NCBI GenBank assembly: GCA_902774925.1 | Contig: CACYKE010000030.1 | Coordinates: forward strand, 1-37,344 | Direction of reading: 5' to 3' | From: an uncultured Prevotellaceae bacterium | Lineage (GTDB): Bacteria; Bacteroidota; Bacteroidia; Bacteroidales; Bacteroidaceae | Length of the DNA: 37,344 bases | In this document: positions 16,354-22,888 of the stretch, piece by piece | Layout of the letters: every line of letters begins with the position of its first letter | Numbering within the stretch: the stretch's first letter is position 1 | Translations under genes and position numbers: made by a program | Notes under the pieces: model-generated | The model's database searches: none | What the model was told of the DNA's origin: nothing | What the model saw: only the letters and a program-made list of their open reading frames with translations

Positions 16354-17271
16354 ATGCCTTTACGATTACCCGATAAATTACCTGCCATAGAATTGCTGAA
16401 GCATGAGAACATCTTCGTGATGGACGATTCGCGTGCCCACAATCAGGATATCCGTCCGCTGAAGATTGCCATCCTGAACCTCATGCCGCTGAAGATTACG
16501 ACGGAGACCGACCTGATACGTCTCTTGTCCAATACACCGCTGCAGCTGGAAATCAGTTTCATGAAACTCCGCAGCCATACGCCGAAGAATACGCCCATCG
16601 AACACATGATGATGTTCTACCGTGACTTCGAACAGATGCGCAACGAGAAATACGATGGCATGATTATCACCGGTGCGCCCGTCGAGACACTCGACTTCGA
16701 GGACGTTACCTATTGGGACGAGATGCAGGACATCTTCCAGTGGGCCCGTACGCACGTGTGGAGCACGATGTACATCTGCTGGGCGGCACAGGCCGGACTC
16801 TATTTCCATTATGGCGTGCCAAAATATCCGCTCGAGAAGAAGATGTTCGGCATCTTCCCGCAGCAGATGCTCGAACCACAACTGCCCATCTTCCGGGGAT
16901 TCGACGATTTGTTCATGATGCCTCATAGCCGTCATACCGAGCTTCATCGCGACGACATCCTGGCGCGACCCGAACTGACGTTGCTTGCCGAATCGAAGCA
17001 AAGCGGAGTCAGCATGGTCATGGCTCGCGGAGGCCGTGAGTTCTTCATCACAGGTCATCTCGAGTATGCTCCCGACACGCTCGACAAGGAGTATCGCCGC
17101 GACAAGGATGTGCGCGACGATGTGGAGTTGCCGCTCAATTATTACCGCAACGACGACCCCTCGCAGGAGCCGCTCGTCACGTGGCGTGCACATGCCAACT
17201 TGCTCTATAGCAACTGGATAAACTATTACGTCTATCAGGAGACACCATACGATATTAATGCGATCACTTGA
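16354..17271 (+). CDS. metA: Homoserine O-acetyltransferase of the MetA family
   Basis: It activates homoserine for methionine synthesis in the cytoplasm. It aligns throughout its 305 aa with MetA: catalytic C142 (ICWAAQAG), H235 and E237 (TGHLEY), and YGVPKYPLEKKMFGIF. The residue known to set acyl-CoA choice is Glu111 (GAPVETLDF); published work on Bacillus cereus MetA showed Glu here favours acetyl-CoA and Gly succinyl-CoA. I therefore call it an acetyltransferase (MetAA type), although annotation pipelines often write succinyltransferase. It lies 6 bp after the PP2C gene and overlaps the next gene by 14 bp, so it shares the signalling operon's transcript. No SAM riboswitch was visible. 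Confidence 0.95.
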   Translation: MPLRLPDKLPAIELLKHENIFVMDDSRAHNQDIRPLKIAILNLMPLKITTETDLIRLLSNTPLQLEISFMKLRSHTPKNTPIEHMMMFYRDFEQMRNEKYDGMIITGAPVETLDFEDVTYWDEMQDIFQWARTHVWSTMYICWAAQAGLYFHYGVPKYPLEKKMFGIFPQQMLEPQLPIFRGFDDLFMMPHSRHTELHRDDILARPELTLLAESKQSGVSMVMARGGREFFITGHLEYAPDTLDKEYRRDKDVRDDVELPLNYYRNDDPSQEPLVTWRAHANLLYSNWINYYVYQETPYDINAIT

Positions 17272-19141
17272 ACTGCTGGCGCCCGCCAAGAATCTGGAGT
17301 GTGGCTTGGCAGCCATCAATCATGGTGCCGACGCCGTCTATATCGGTGCGTCGCGCTTCGGTGCACGTGTGGCGGCAGGCAATTCCGTCGACGACATCCG
17401 TCAGCTCTGCCTCTACGCCCATCAGTTTGCGGCGAAGGTCTATGTCACCGTCAATACCATCATCTACGACAATGAGTTGGAGGCAACCCGTCAGTTGCTT
17501 GCCGAACTTTCTGATGCCGGTGTCGACGCCATCCTCGTTCAGGATATGGCCGTACTTTCGCTAATCTCTCATCTCTTACCACTCACCTCTCACCTCTCAT
17601 TCCACGCCTCCACGCAGACCGACAACCGCACAGTTGAAAAAGTGCGCTGGTTGCGCGACGTGGGCTTTCGCCGTGTGGTCCTTGCCCGCGAACTCTCTGC
17701 CGACGAGATTGCTGCCATCCACGAGGCTGTGCCCGATGTCGAACTCGAAGTCTTCGTTCATGGCGCGCTGTGCGTCAGCTATAGCGGCTTGTGCTACGCC
17801 TCCGAACACTGCTTCGGCCGTTCCGCTAACCGCGGTGCCTGCGCGCAGTTCTGCCGCATGAAGTTCGACCTCATCGATGCCGATGGCCGTGAACTGGAAC
17901 ACCAGCGTCACCTGCTCTCGCTGAAGGATATGAACCTGAGCAGTCACCTGCAGGAGCTCGTCGATGCCGGTGCGACGTCGTTCAAGATTGAGGGTCGCCT
18001 GAAGGATGCCGCCTACGTGAAGAATGTCACTGCGGCCTATAGCGAGGCGCTCAACGCCATCATCCGCCAGCATCCTGACCGTTACTGCCGTGCCTCGCGC
18101 GGACAGTGCACCTACACCTTCCGTCCCGACTTGCACAAGACCTTCAACCGCGGTTTCACCACTTACTTCCTGCATGGTCGGCAGCCGGACATCTTTTCGC
18201 TCGACACACCCAAGGCATTGGGTGAGTATGTCGGACGTGTCAAGGAACTGCGCCGCGACTCGTTCAATGTCGCAGGCACGGCGACCTTTGCCAACGGCGA
18301 CGGACTCTGTTTCTTCAATGCCGACAACGAGTTGGAGGGCTTCCGCGTCAATCGCGCCGAGGGCAACCGCCTCTTTCCGCAGCAGATGCCGACGAATCTC
18401 CGTCCGGGCGTGGCGCTCTATCGCAACAACGACCAGCAGTTCGAACGCCTGCTTAGTCGTCCCAGCAGCGAGCGTCGCATTCCCATCCGCTTGTCTCTTG
18501 GCGTCACGGCCGATGGCTTCTCGCTCTCCGCAGAACCTGTCGGAACACCGGCCGCAACACCGGTTGAGGTTACCATCGCCTGCGAACACCAACAGGCCGC
18601 CAAACCTCAACACGACAACATCGTCCGCCAGCTGTCGAAACTCGGTGGCACGATTTACGAGTGTAGTAGGGTAGACCTCTCCGACGCCTTCGGCTACTTC
18701 ATTCCTAACAGCACTTTGACCGACCTCCGCCGCCAACTCGTGCAGGCGCTCACCACTCACTCTAGTAAATCTAGTATATCTAGTTCCTCTAGTGTCTCTA
18801 GTATATCTAGTGTCTCTAACTCTTCTAGATCTTCTAGAAAATCTTGTTCTCCCGCCCCCGCCTACGACCACCCCTATCTCTACAACATCGCCAACCGCCT
18901 CTCCTGCGAGTTCTATGGCGTCGATGCCCCTACGGCCTACGAACTGCGTGGCGGCGACGGTCCCATCATGCAGTGCCGTCATTGCCTGCGCTATGCGCTG
19001 GACCGTTGCCGGAAGAACCCCGCCGACCGCTCGACCGTTGAATGGCGTGAGCCGCTGTTCCTGCGTTTAGGCGACGGTCGCCGTTTCCGTCTGGAGTTCG
19101 ATTGCAAACATTGTCAGATGAATGTCTATGCCGAGGATTAG
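17258..19141 (+). CDS. U32 family protein (RlhA/TrhP-like RNA-hydroxylation family), 627 aa
   Basis: The N-terminus SLELLAPAKNLECGLAAINHGADAVYIG is the U32 hallmark, followed by SFHASTQT, EVFVHGALCVSYSGLCY, the Cys cluster (CYASEHC, then ACAQFC) and SLKDMNL / FKIEGRLKD. U32 proteins were named collagenase-like peptidases, but characterised E. coli members (RlhA, TrhP) hydroxylate rRNA or tRNA. The extended C-terminus, with extra Cys pairs (CRHCLRYALDRC, CKHC), fits the longer YdcP/RlhA-like form. Two low-complexity segments, LISHLLPLTSHLS and a 27-residue Ser-rich run (about residues 502-528), come from simple repeats. Codon use is more GC-rich than in the upstream genes. It overlaps metA by 14 bp and the next gene by 20 bp. 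Confidence 0.9.
   Translation: MRSLELLAPAKNLECGLAAINHGADAVYIGASRFGARVAAGNSVDDIRQLCLYAHQFAAKVYVTVNTIIYDNELEATRQLLAELSDAGVDAILVQDMAVLSLISHLLPLTSHLSFHASTQTDNRTVEKVRWLRDVGFRRVVLARELSADEIAAIHEAVPDVELEVFVHGALCVSYSGLCYASEHCFGRSANRGACAQFCRMKFDLIDADGRELEHQRHLLSLKDMNLSSHLQELVDAGATSFKIEGRLKDAAYVKNVTAAYSEALNAIIRQHPDRYCRASRGQCTYTFRPDLHKTFNRGFTTYFLHGRQPDIFSLDTPKALGEYVGRVKELRRDSFNVAGTATFANGDGLCFFNADNELEGFRVNRAEGNRLFPQQMPTNLRPGVALYRNNDQQFERLLSRPSSERRIPIRLSLGVTADGFSLSAEPVGTPAATPVEVTIACEHQQAAKPQHDNIVRQLSKLGGTIYECSRVDLSDAFGYFIPNSTLTDLRRQLVQALTTHSSKSSISSSSSVSSISSVSNSSRSSRKSCSPAPAYDHPYLYNIANRLSCEFYGVDAPTAYELRGGDGPIMQCRHCLRYALDRCRKNPADRSTVEWREPLFLRLGDGRRFRLEFDCKHCQMNVYAED
17561..17602 (+). repeat. CTCTCA-type low-complexity stretch within the U32 gene
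   Basis: CTCTCATCTCTTACC, CACTCACCTCTCACC and CTCTCATTCC run together at 17566-17603. The stretch encodes LISHLLPLTSHLS between a conserved QD strand and the HASTQ motif, where relatives usually have a shorter loop. It looks like expansion of, or insertion from, simple repeat DNA. Confidence 0.6.
18761..18841 (+). repeat. Nine 9-bp TCTAGT-type units within the U32 gene
   Basis: Nine units, each starting TCTA and mostly TCTAG, are arrayed head to tail (for example TCTAGTAAA, TCTAGTATA, TCTAGTGTC). The 9-bp period keeps the frame and encodes Ser-Ser-X repeats (SSK SSI SSS SSV SSI SSV). The last three units are degenerate. It is a candidate variable-number repeat forming a Ser-rich linker before the C-terminal Cys domain. 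Confidence 0.92.
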
Positions 19142-20030
19142 GATTTACATATTGCTTACGCTGGTGGCCCTGCTGCTGACGGGTTGCTACAACCACGGAC
19201 AGCGCACGCCCGACGCATGGGACCTCACCGAGCAACAGCTCGACTCCATCTCGTTCTCCACGACGCATCACTACACCCAGAACTACAATTTCGTGGTGAC
19301 GACCGGCAGTCTGCCGCTGGCCGACAACCTGCCCGACATGGCTTTCGACACCATGTACGTCGTGCGTGGCGAACGCGTCGTCGTGGCAGAGATCACCACC
19401 GTGCCTACCGACTCCATCGACTCCGTATGGGTCAAGGTGGCGCGCGACCAGGTGACGCAGGGATGGATTCGCGAGAGCGAGTTGCTCAAGGGCGTGTCGC
19501 CCGACGACCCCATCTCCCAGTTCATCGACCTCTTCTCCAACACCCACCTGCTCATCTTCCTCGCCCTGTGCGTCATCGTGCTGGCCTTCTATGCCATGCG
19601 CCGACTGTTGCGACGCCGCGCCTACATCGTCCATTTCAACGATATCGACTCGTTCTATCCCACGGCCCTGTGTCTGCTGGTGGCTGCCTCGGCCACGCTC
19701 TATGCCTCCATCCAGATGTTCGGAGCCGAGTCGTGGCGACATTTCTACTACCACCCCTCGCTCAACCCCTTTGCCCTGCCCATGCATCTAGGCATTTTCG
19801 TGGCGTCCGTGTGGGCGCTCATCATCGTGGGCCTTGCCACCATCGACGACGTGTTCCACCAGCTCCCTGCCACCGATGCCGTGCTCTACCTGGCAGGACT
19901 CTCGGCAGTATGTGCTGTCGATTACGTCGTGTTCAGTATCTTTACGCTTTACTACGTCGGCTATGCCTTGTTCATAGCCTACGCCGTCTTCGCCATCACT
20001 CGCGCCAGAGCCACGTTGCGAGGGCGTTAA
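19122..20030 (+). CDS. Membrane lipoprotein with SH3-like segment and multiple TM helices (302 aa)
   Basis: The family is not recognised. A lipoprotein signal (IYILLTLVALLLTGC, Cys at about residue 22) is followed by about 115 extracytoplasmic residues. The segment VWVKVARDQVTQGWIRESEL resembles the end of a bacterial SH3 domain. About five membrane helices follow, from residue 142 to the end (for example LLIFLALCVIVLAFYAM), with a basic RRLLRRRA loop after the first. It overlaps the U32 gene by 20 bp and may be translated from the same mRNA; the ATG at 19128 is an alternative start. Its 3' end overlaps the convergent FemAB-like gene by 35 bp. Confidence 0.82.
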   Translation: MSMPRIRIYILLTLVALLLTGCYNHGQRTPDAWDLTEQQLDSISFSTTHHYTQNYNFVVTTGSLPLADNLPDMAFDTMYVVRGERVVVAEITTVPTDSIDSVWVKVARDQVTQGWIRESELLKGVSPDDPISQFIDLFSNTHLLIFLALCVIVLAFYAMRRLLRRRAYIVHFNDIDSFYPTALCLLVAASATLYASIQMFGAESWRHFYYHPSLNPFALPMHLGIFVASVWALIIVGLATIDDVFHQLPATDAVLYLAGLSAVCAVDYVVFSIFTLYYVGYALFIAYAVFAITRARATLRGR

Positions 20031-21021
20031 TCCATCGGATGGAAATGTGGAACCAGCGATAAGCGCTGACCTCCTTGCCGCCGAATTTCAGGATGAATTC
20101 GCGGTAGGGATTCTTGCGGAATGGCAGTCCGACGTCCATAAACCTTATATGCTCCCATCCCTCGGCGTGCGCATCGCGGATGGTGTGCCAATAGGTCACC
20201 GCATTCGGGTGCAGCGGCGCATAGCTCTTACGTCTCGCCGCACTATACCATAGGTAAGCATCCTTCCCCGAATACACCAGCATCGAACATCCGATGACCT
20301 TCTGCTTGTATTTCGACACAAACAGCTTCGCATGTCCGCTGTCCATCAGTCCGCGAAACAGCTGGTCGGCGGGAATAAACCGTCGCGGCTTCAGCCAGTG
20401 GTGGTGGTGCATCAGTTTCGAAAACTGTCGAAACTCCTCGTCCGTCTCCACCGCCTTCGTATAGATGCCGCGTCTGGTGGCGGCATCGATGCGCTTCAGC
20501 AGTCTTGGCGATATGCGCTCCTCCGGCGTCCGCGAGTGCAGCGAGTTGTGCACCTTCATCCATTTCACGGGGAAGAACTCCGCCTTGCGCAGCGTACGGT
20601 ATCCGAACATCTTTTCGCTGAGGTTGCTGATTTCGAAGTACAGCACCTTGTTGTTCAGCCGTTTCTTCACCGCCTTCAGCATCGCGGCAAACAGTTCGTC
20701 CTTGCGGCTCGCCGCAGCTGCCGGTGTGTCCTCCGCGCTGCCCTCGGCCGTGTATTCCCCTTCGCCTAACACGCGCGCGTGCATATATATATAAGGTGGC
20801 AGCCACGACCGGCGCGTTCGCACCGTCACCAGCATGTGTGCCACGACGTGTTTCTCCGTCGGCTCACCGTCTGGCGCAGCGTCGTCGAAGGCCACAACCA
20901 TCAGCGGCCGTTGCCGCGGTGTCGCCTCCAGCACAGCCATCAGTTTCGTGCTATGGAAGAAATCCTCGCACGTCATCTCCGGCACCTCTGCCGCCTTCTC
21001 GTATATCTTTACCGTCACCAT
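19996..21021 (-). CDS. GNAT/FemAB-like acyltransferase (Acetyltransf_6 type), 341 aa
   Basis: It resembles the BioF2-like/FemAB branch of the GNAT fold, with two tandem halves. FEISNLSEKMFGYRTLRKAEFFPVKWMKVHNSL leads into ISPRLLKRIDAATRRGIYTK, then HHHHWLKPRRFIPADQLFRGL, VIGCSMLVYSGKDAYLWYSA and HPNAVTYWHTIRDAHAEGWEHIRFMDVG, the usual second acetyltransferase half. The substrate is unknown; relatives act on cell-envelope polysaccharide or peptidoglycan precursors. The start used is the ATG at 21021 (MVTVKIYEKAAEVPE); a longer frame to 21060 would run through the probable -7 box. The 3' end overlaps the convergent lipoprotein gene by 35 bp. Confidence 0.85.
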   Translation of the reverse strand: MVTVKIYEKAAEVPEMTCEDFFHSTKLMAVLEATPRQRPLMVVAFDDAAPDGEPTEKHVVAHMLVTVRTRRSWLPPYIYMHARVLGEGEYTAEGSAEDTPAAAASRKDELFAAMLKAVKKRLNNKVLYFEISNLSEKMFGYRTLRKAEFFPVKWMKVHNSLHSRTPEERISPRLLKRIDAATRRGIYTKAVETDEEFRQFSKLMHHHHWLKPRRFIPADQLFRGLMDSGHAKLFVSKYKQKVIGCSMLVYSGKDAYLWYSAARRKSYAPLHPNAVTYWHTIRDAHAEGWEHIRFMDVGLPFRKNPYREFILKFGGKEVSAYRWFHISIRWINALATWLWRE

Positions 21022-21029
21022 TTCGCCTG

Positions 21030-21037
21030 CGAAGGTA
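21030..21037 (-). promoter_or_regulatory. Putative -7 box of the FemAB-like gene
   Basis: The minus strand reads TACCTTCG, one mismatch from TAnnTTTG, ending 8 bp before the ATG at 21021. If used, transcription would start within about 3 nt of the start codon. Confidence 0.45.
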
Positions 21038-21099
21038 CGAATAAAAAACGAACCCACCAAATGATGAGCCCGATTTTTCTGTTTCCCTTTAGCGCGAGC

Positions 21100-21999
21100 T
21101 TAATTTTCCCCTTGCCTAATAGCACTTTTAACTTGCGCCATGTTGCTACGTGAGACGGGGAGCGATTCGTGGCAGTGCTTGATGAGCAGTTGGGTGGAGC
21201 CGGAATGTGAAGTGATTTGTTCTACCTGACCAAGGTTGACCAGGAAAGCGCGATGGCAGCGGACAACCATCGGGTAGGGTAGAAGCGTTTCTTCCAGCTG
21301 TTTCATCGTGACGCGAAGCATGTCGGTATGCACCTGACCGTCGCGCAGATGGTTGACCTTGACGTAGTTGCCCACGGCCTCAATAAATAATAGGTCGGAA
21401 ATCTGGAGAGTTACGGACTCGTTGGTCGTGCCAGTGAGCGTCAGTTCTTGACTTTGACAAACGGTAGATTCCGGTGTCTGCTGGAGAGGCTTCTCACTCG
21501 TTTTTTCCGATTGTATCTCCTTCAATTGCTCATTCAGCAGTCGCGTCTCTTCCAGTTCCATTGCCAGATACTTGCTGCGGAACTTGAAGCGCCAGTAGAG
21601 TCCGATGGCGAAGGAGCAGAAGGCGATGATGGCGAGGGTTTCAAGGAAATTGACGACAGACAACTGATTACTCTCCACACGGTCGCTCAGCACGAAGTGG
21701 CGGTAGAGACAGATGCCCAGTGCCACGAGTGGCGTGTTGATAAGCTGGAACCACAGGTTGCGACGAATGATGTATTCGGCACCCTTCTTGAACGACCTCG
21801 GCATCTTGACGACGTACTTCAGGATGATGTCCGTCAGCATACAGATGAAGAAACCTATTACTCCCAAAGCTACCAAATGCACGTAAGCCTGCCACTGCCA
21901 CGCATCCAATCCGAAGGGTTTGAACACGGACAGCGCTACCACTATAAACGTGGTACTGATAATCCTCGTCGTTATCGTTTCTAATCGTCCTTGTTTCAT
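21100..21999 (-). CDS. Membrane-bound LytTR-family transcription regulator (299 aa)
   Basis: The start ATG at 21999 (MKQGRLETITTR) follows a -7 box by 9 bp; the longer open frame to 22044 would cross the promoter. Four membrane helices occupy about residues 10-155 (IISTTFIVVALSVFKPFG; VHLVALGVIGFFICMLTDII; LINTPLVALGICLYRHF; LETLAIIAFCSFAIGLYWRF). A helical linker follows, then a C-terminal LytTR DNA-binding domain of about 100 residues (DLLFIEAVGNYVKVNH, MKQLEETLLPYPMVVRCHRAFLVNL, LPVSRSNMAQVKSAI). There is no receiver domain, so the signal is probably sensed in or near the membrane. LytTR domains bind direct repeats about two helical turns apart. It is divergent from the LiaF-like gene, and the shared intergenic region holds four repeat half-sites. 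Confidence 0.93.
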   Translation of the reverse strand: MKQGRLETITTRIISTTFIVVALSVFKPFGLDAWQWQAYVHLVALGVIGFFICMLTDIILKYVVKMPRSFKKGAEYIIRRNLWFQLINTPLVALGICLYRHFVLSDRVESNQLSVVNFLETLAIIAFCSFAIGLYWRFKFRSKYLAMELEETRLLNEQLKEIQSEKTSEKPLQQTPESTVCQSQELTLTGTTNESVTLQISDLLFIEAVGNYVKVNHLRDGQVHTDMLRVTMKQLEETLLPYPMVVRCHRAFLVNLGQVEQITSHSGSTQLLIKHCHESLPVSRSNMAQVKSAIRQGEN

Positions 22000-22008
22000 T
22001 TCAAACCG

Positions 22009-22040
22009 CAAAGGTAGTATATTTCCATTAAACAGCCAAA
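22009..22040 (-). promoter_or_regulatory. Promoter of the LytTR gene
   Basis: The minus strand has a -33 TTTG (22037-22040) and a -7 TACCTTTG (22009-22016) separated by 20 bp. The start codon is 9 bp from the -7 box, so the leader is only a few nucleotides. The nearest half-site (22044-22052) abuts the -33 element, suggesting autoregulation. Confidence 0.8.
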
Positions 22041-22043
22041 CCA

Positions 22044-22102
22044 TTCATCACATTTCTGCATATTATCCCACCATTTATCACATTTACGTGCTGTTTATCC
22101 CA
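22044..22102 (+). promoter_or_regulatory. Array of four direct-repeat half-sites (LytTR/LiaF intergenic)
   Basis: The half-sites are TTCATCACA (22044-22052), ATTATCCCA (22062-22070), TTTATCACA (22074-22082) and TTTATCCCA (22094-22102). Start-to-start spacings are 18, 12 and 20 bp. The last pair has the 20-bp period found at four other loci in this window. The last half-site ends 28 bp before the -7 box of the LiaF-like gene. Binding by the adjacent LytTR protein is inferred. Confidence 0.75.
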
Positions 22103-22106
22103 GAAA

Positions 22107-22138
22107 TTTGGAGGGATTAACATTACACCGTAACTTTG
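22107..22138 (+). promoter_or_regulatory. Promoter of the LiaF-like gene
   Basis: TTTG (22107-22110) and TAACTTTG (22131-22138) are separated by 20 bp. The -33 element lies 4 bp after the proximal half-site, the placement expected for an activator contacting RNA polymerase. Confidence 0.8.
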
Positions 22139-22215
22139 CAAACAAGTTTGCGAGAACGGGCGTCGCCTCGGCAATTCGAACGAGTTCGATTGCACTCGGC
22201 TTGCACCGTCCTTGC
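22136..22215 (+). promoter_or_regulatory. Structured 5' leader, copy A
   Basis: This 80-nt segment matches 31658-31737 at 74 of 80 positions. It contains the dyad CAAT-t-CGAA / TTCG-ATTG (22072-22080 with 22085-22092) with a CGAG loop. At copy B the paired bases change together (C:G to A:T, A:T to G:C), indicating RNA-level selection. The short dyad GCAAAC/GTTTGC at 22138-22151 overlaps the -7 box end and the probable transcription start. The leader runs to the start codon at 22250. I could not match it to a named RNA family. Confidence 0.7.
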
Positions 22216-22249
22216 AGTGCGAAAACCGCGAGAAACTTTTAAAAGAAAT

Positions 22250-22807
22250 ATGATTATGAAGACAAAAACTATTATTGGAATTGTGTTGATTGTGGCTGGT
22301 GCATGGAAACTGGCCAACATGTGGGGAATCATTGAGAACGACTGGCTGTGGCGCCAGCCTTGGACGGCATACGTTGCCCCAGTTCTATTATTGTACGTGG
22401 GCGCGACGACCATCGTTGACAGCTACCGTCGCGACCCCGACCAATGGCTGCAGCGTTCGCTGCCTATCGGCGAGGACGGCAAGCGCATCTGTTGCTCAGT
22501 TAACTATGGCGGCGACGAGTATGTCTATCGCGGCGAAGCGTTCCACGGTGCCCGCCTCGATGCCTTCTGCGGCGGCATCCGAATGGATCTGCGCGAGGCC
22601 GTCATTACCGAGGACGAGGAGATAGACATCCACACTTTCTGTGGCGGCATCGAGCTCTTTGTGCCCACCCATGTCAACGTCATCATTAAAAGCCGTAGCT
22701 TCATCGGTGGGGTAGGCAACCATACTACACATACCGCCGACCCGAAAGCTCCCACCATCCACATCGTTGCCAGCAATTTCTTCGGCGGCGTAGACGTCAA
22801 GAATTAA
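22250..22807 (+). CDS. LiaF-like membrane protein (185 aa)
   Basis: Two N-terminal membrane helices (KTIIGIVLIVAGAWKLANMWGI; AYVAPVLLLYVGATTIV) form a LiaI/LiaF-type membrane part. The C-terminal domain has the repeating LiaF_C/DUF2154 pattern (DAFCGGIRMDLREAVI, HTFCGGIELFVPTHV, FIGGVGN, FFGGVDV). In Firmicutes LiaF modulates the LiaRS envelope-stress response; here it stands divergent to a LytTR regulator, which suggests an analogous envelope role. The start is the ATG at 22250 (MIMKTKT), after the structured leader; 22256 is also possible. Reading from 22136 would translate the leader and is rejected. Confidence 0.88.
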   Translation: MIMKTKTIIGIVLIVAGAWKLANMWGIIENDWLWRQPWTAYVAPVLLLYVGATTIVDSYRRDPDQWLQRSLPIGEDGKRICCSVNYGGDEYVYRGEAFHGARLDAFCGGIRMDLREAVITEDEEIDIHTFCGGIELFVPTHVNVIIKSRSFIGGVGNHTTHTADPKAPTIHIVASNFFGGVDVKN

Positions 22808-22888
22808 ATTTTTTAGAAAGTCGTGTAGTTTTTAGGCTGCACCTTGCGTCTAACGAGCAAAGTGTTAAACAATAAACTTATTACAATT

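Noticed and set aside
16378-17319. 313-codon open frame on the minus strand
   Set aside because: It is antisense to metA, which has all catalytic residues at the canonical positions.
17597-18982. 461-codon open frame on the minus strand
   Set aside because: It is antisense to the U32 gene in GC-rich DNA, where long shadow frames are expected. The translation is low in recognisable motifs and rich in RRGT-type runs from the repeat tract.
19184-20062. 292-codon frame overlapping the lipoprotein gene on the same strand
   Set aside because: The frame +2 translation is Arg/His/Pro-rich, typical of an out-of-frame reading of GC-rich DNA. The lipoprotein frame has a proper signal peptide and membrane helices.
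22136-22249. Upstream in-frame extension of the LiaF-like gene (start at 22136)
   Set aside because: It would translate from within the -7 box and through the structured leader shared with 31658-31737; the leader sequence is conserved as RNA, not as protein.
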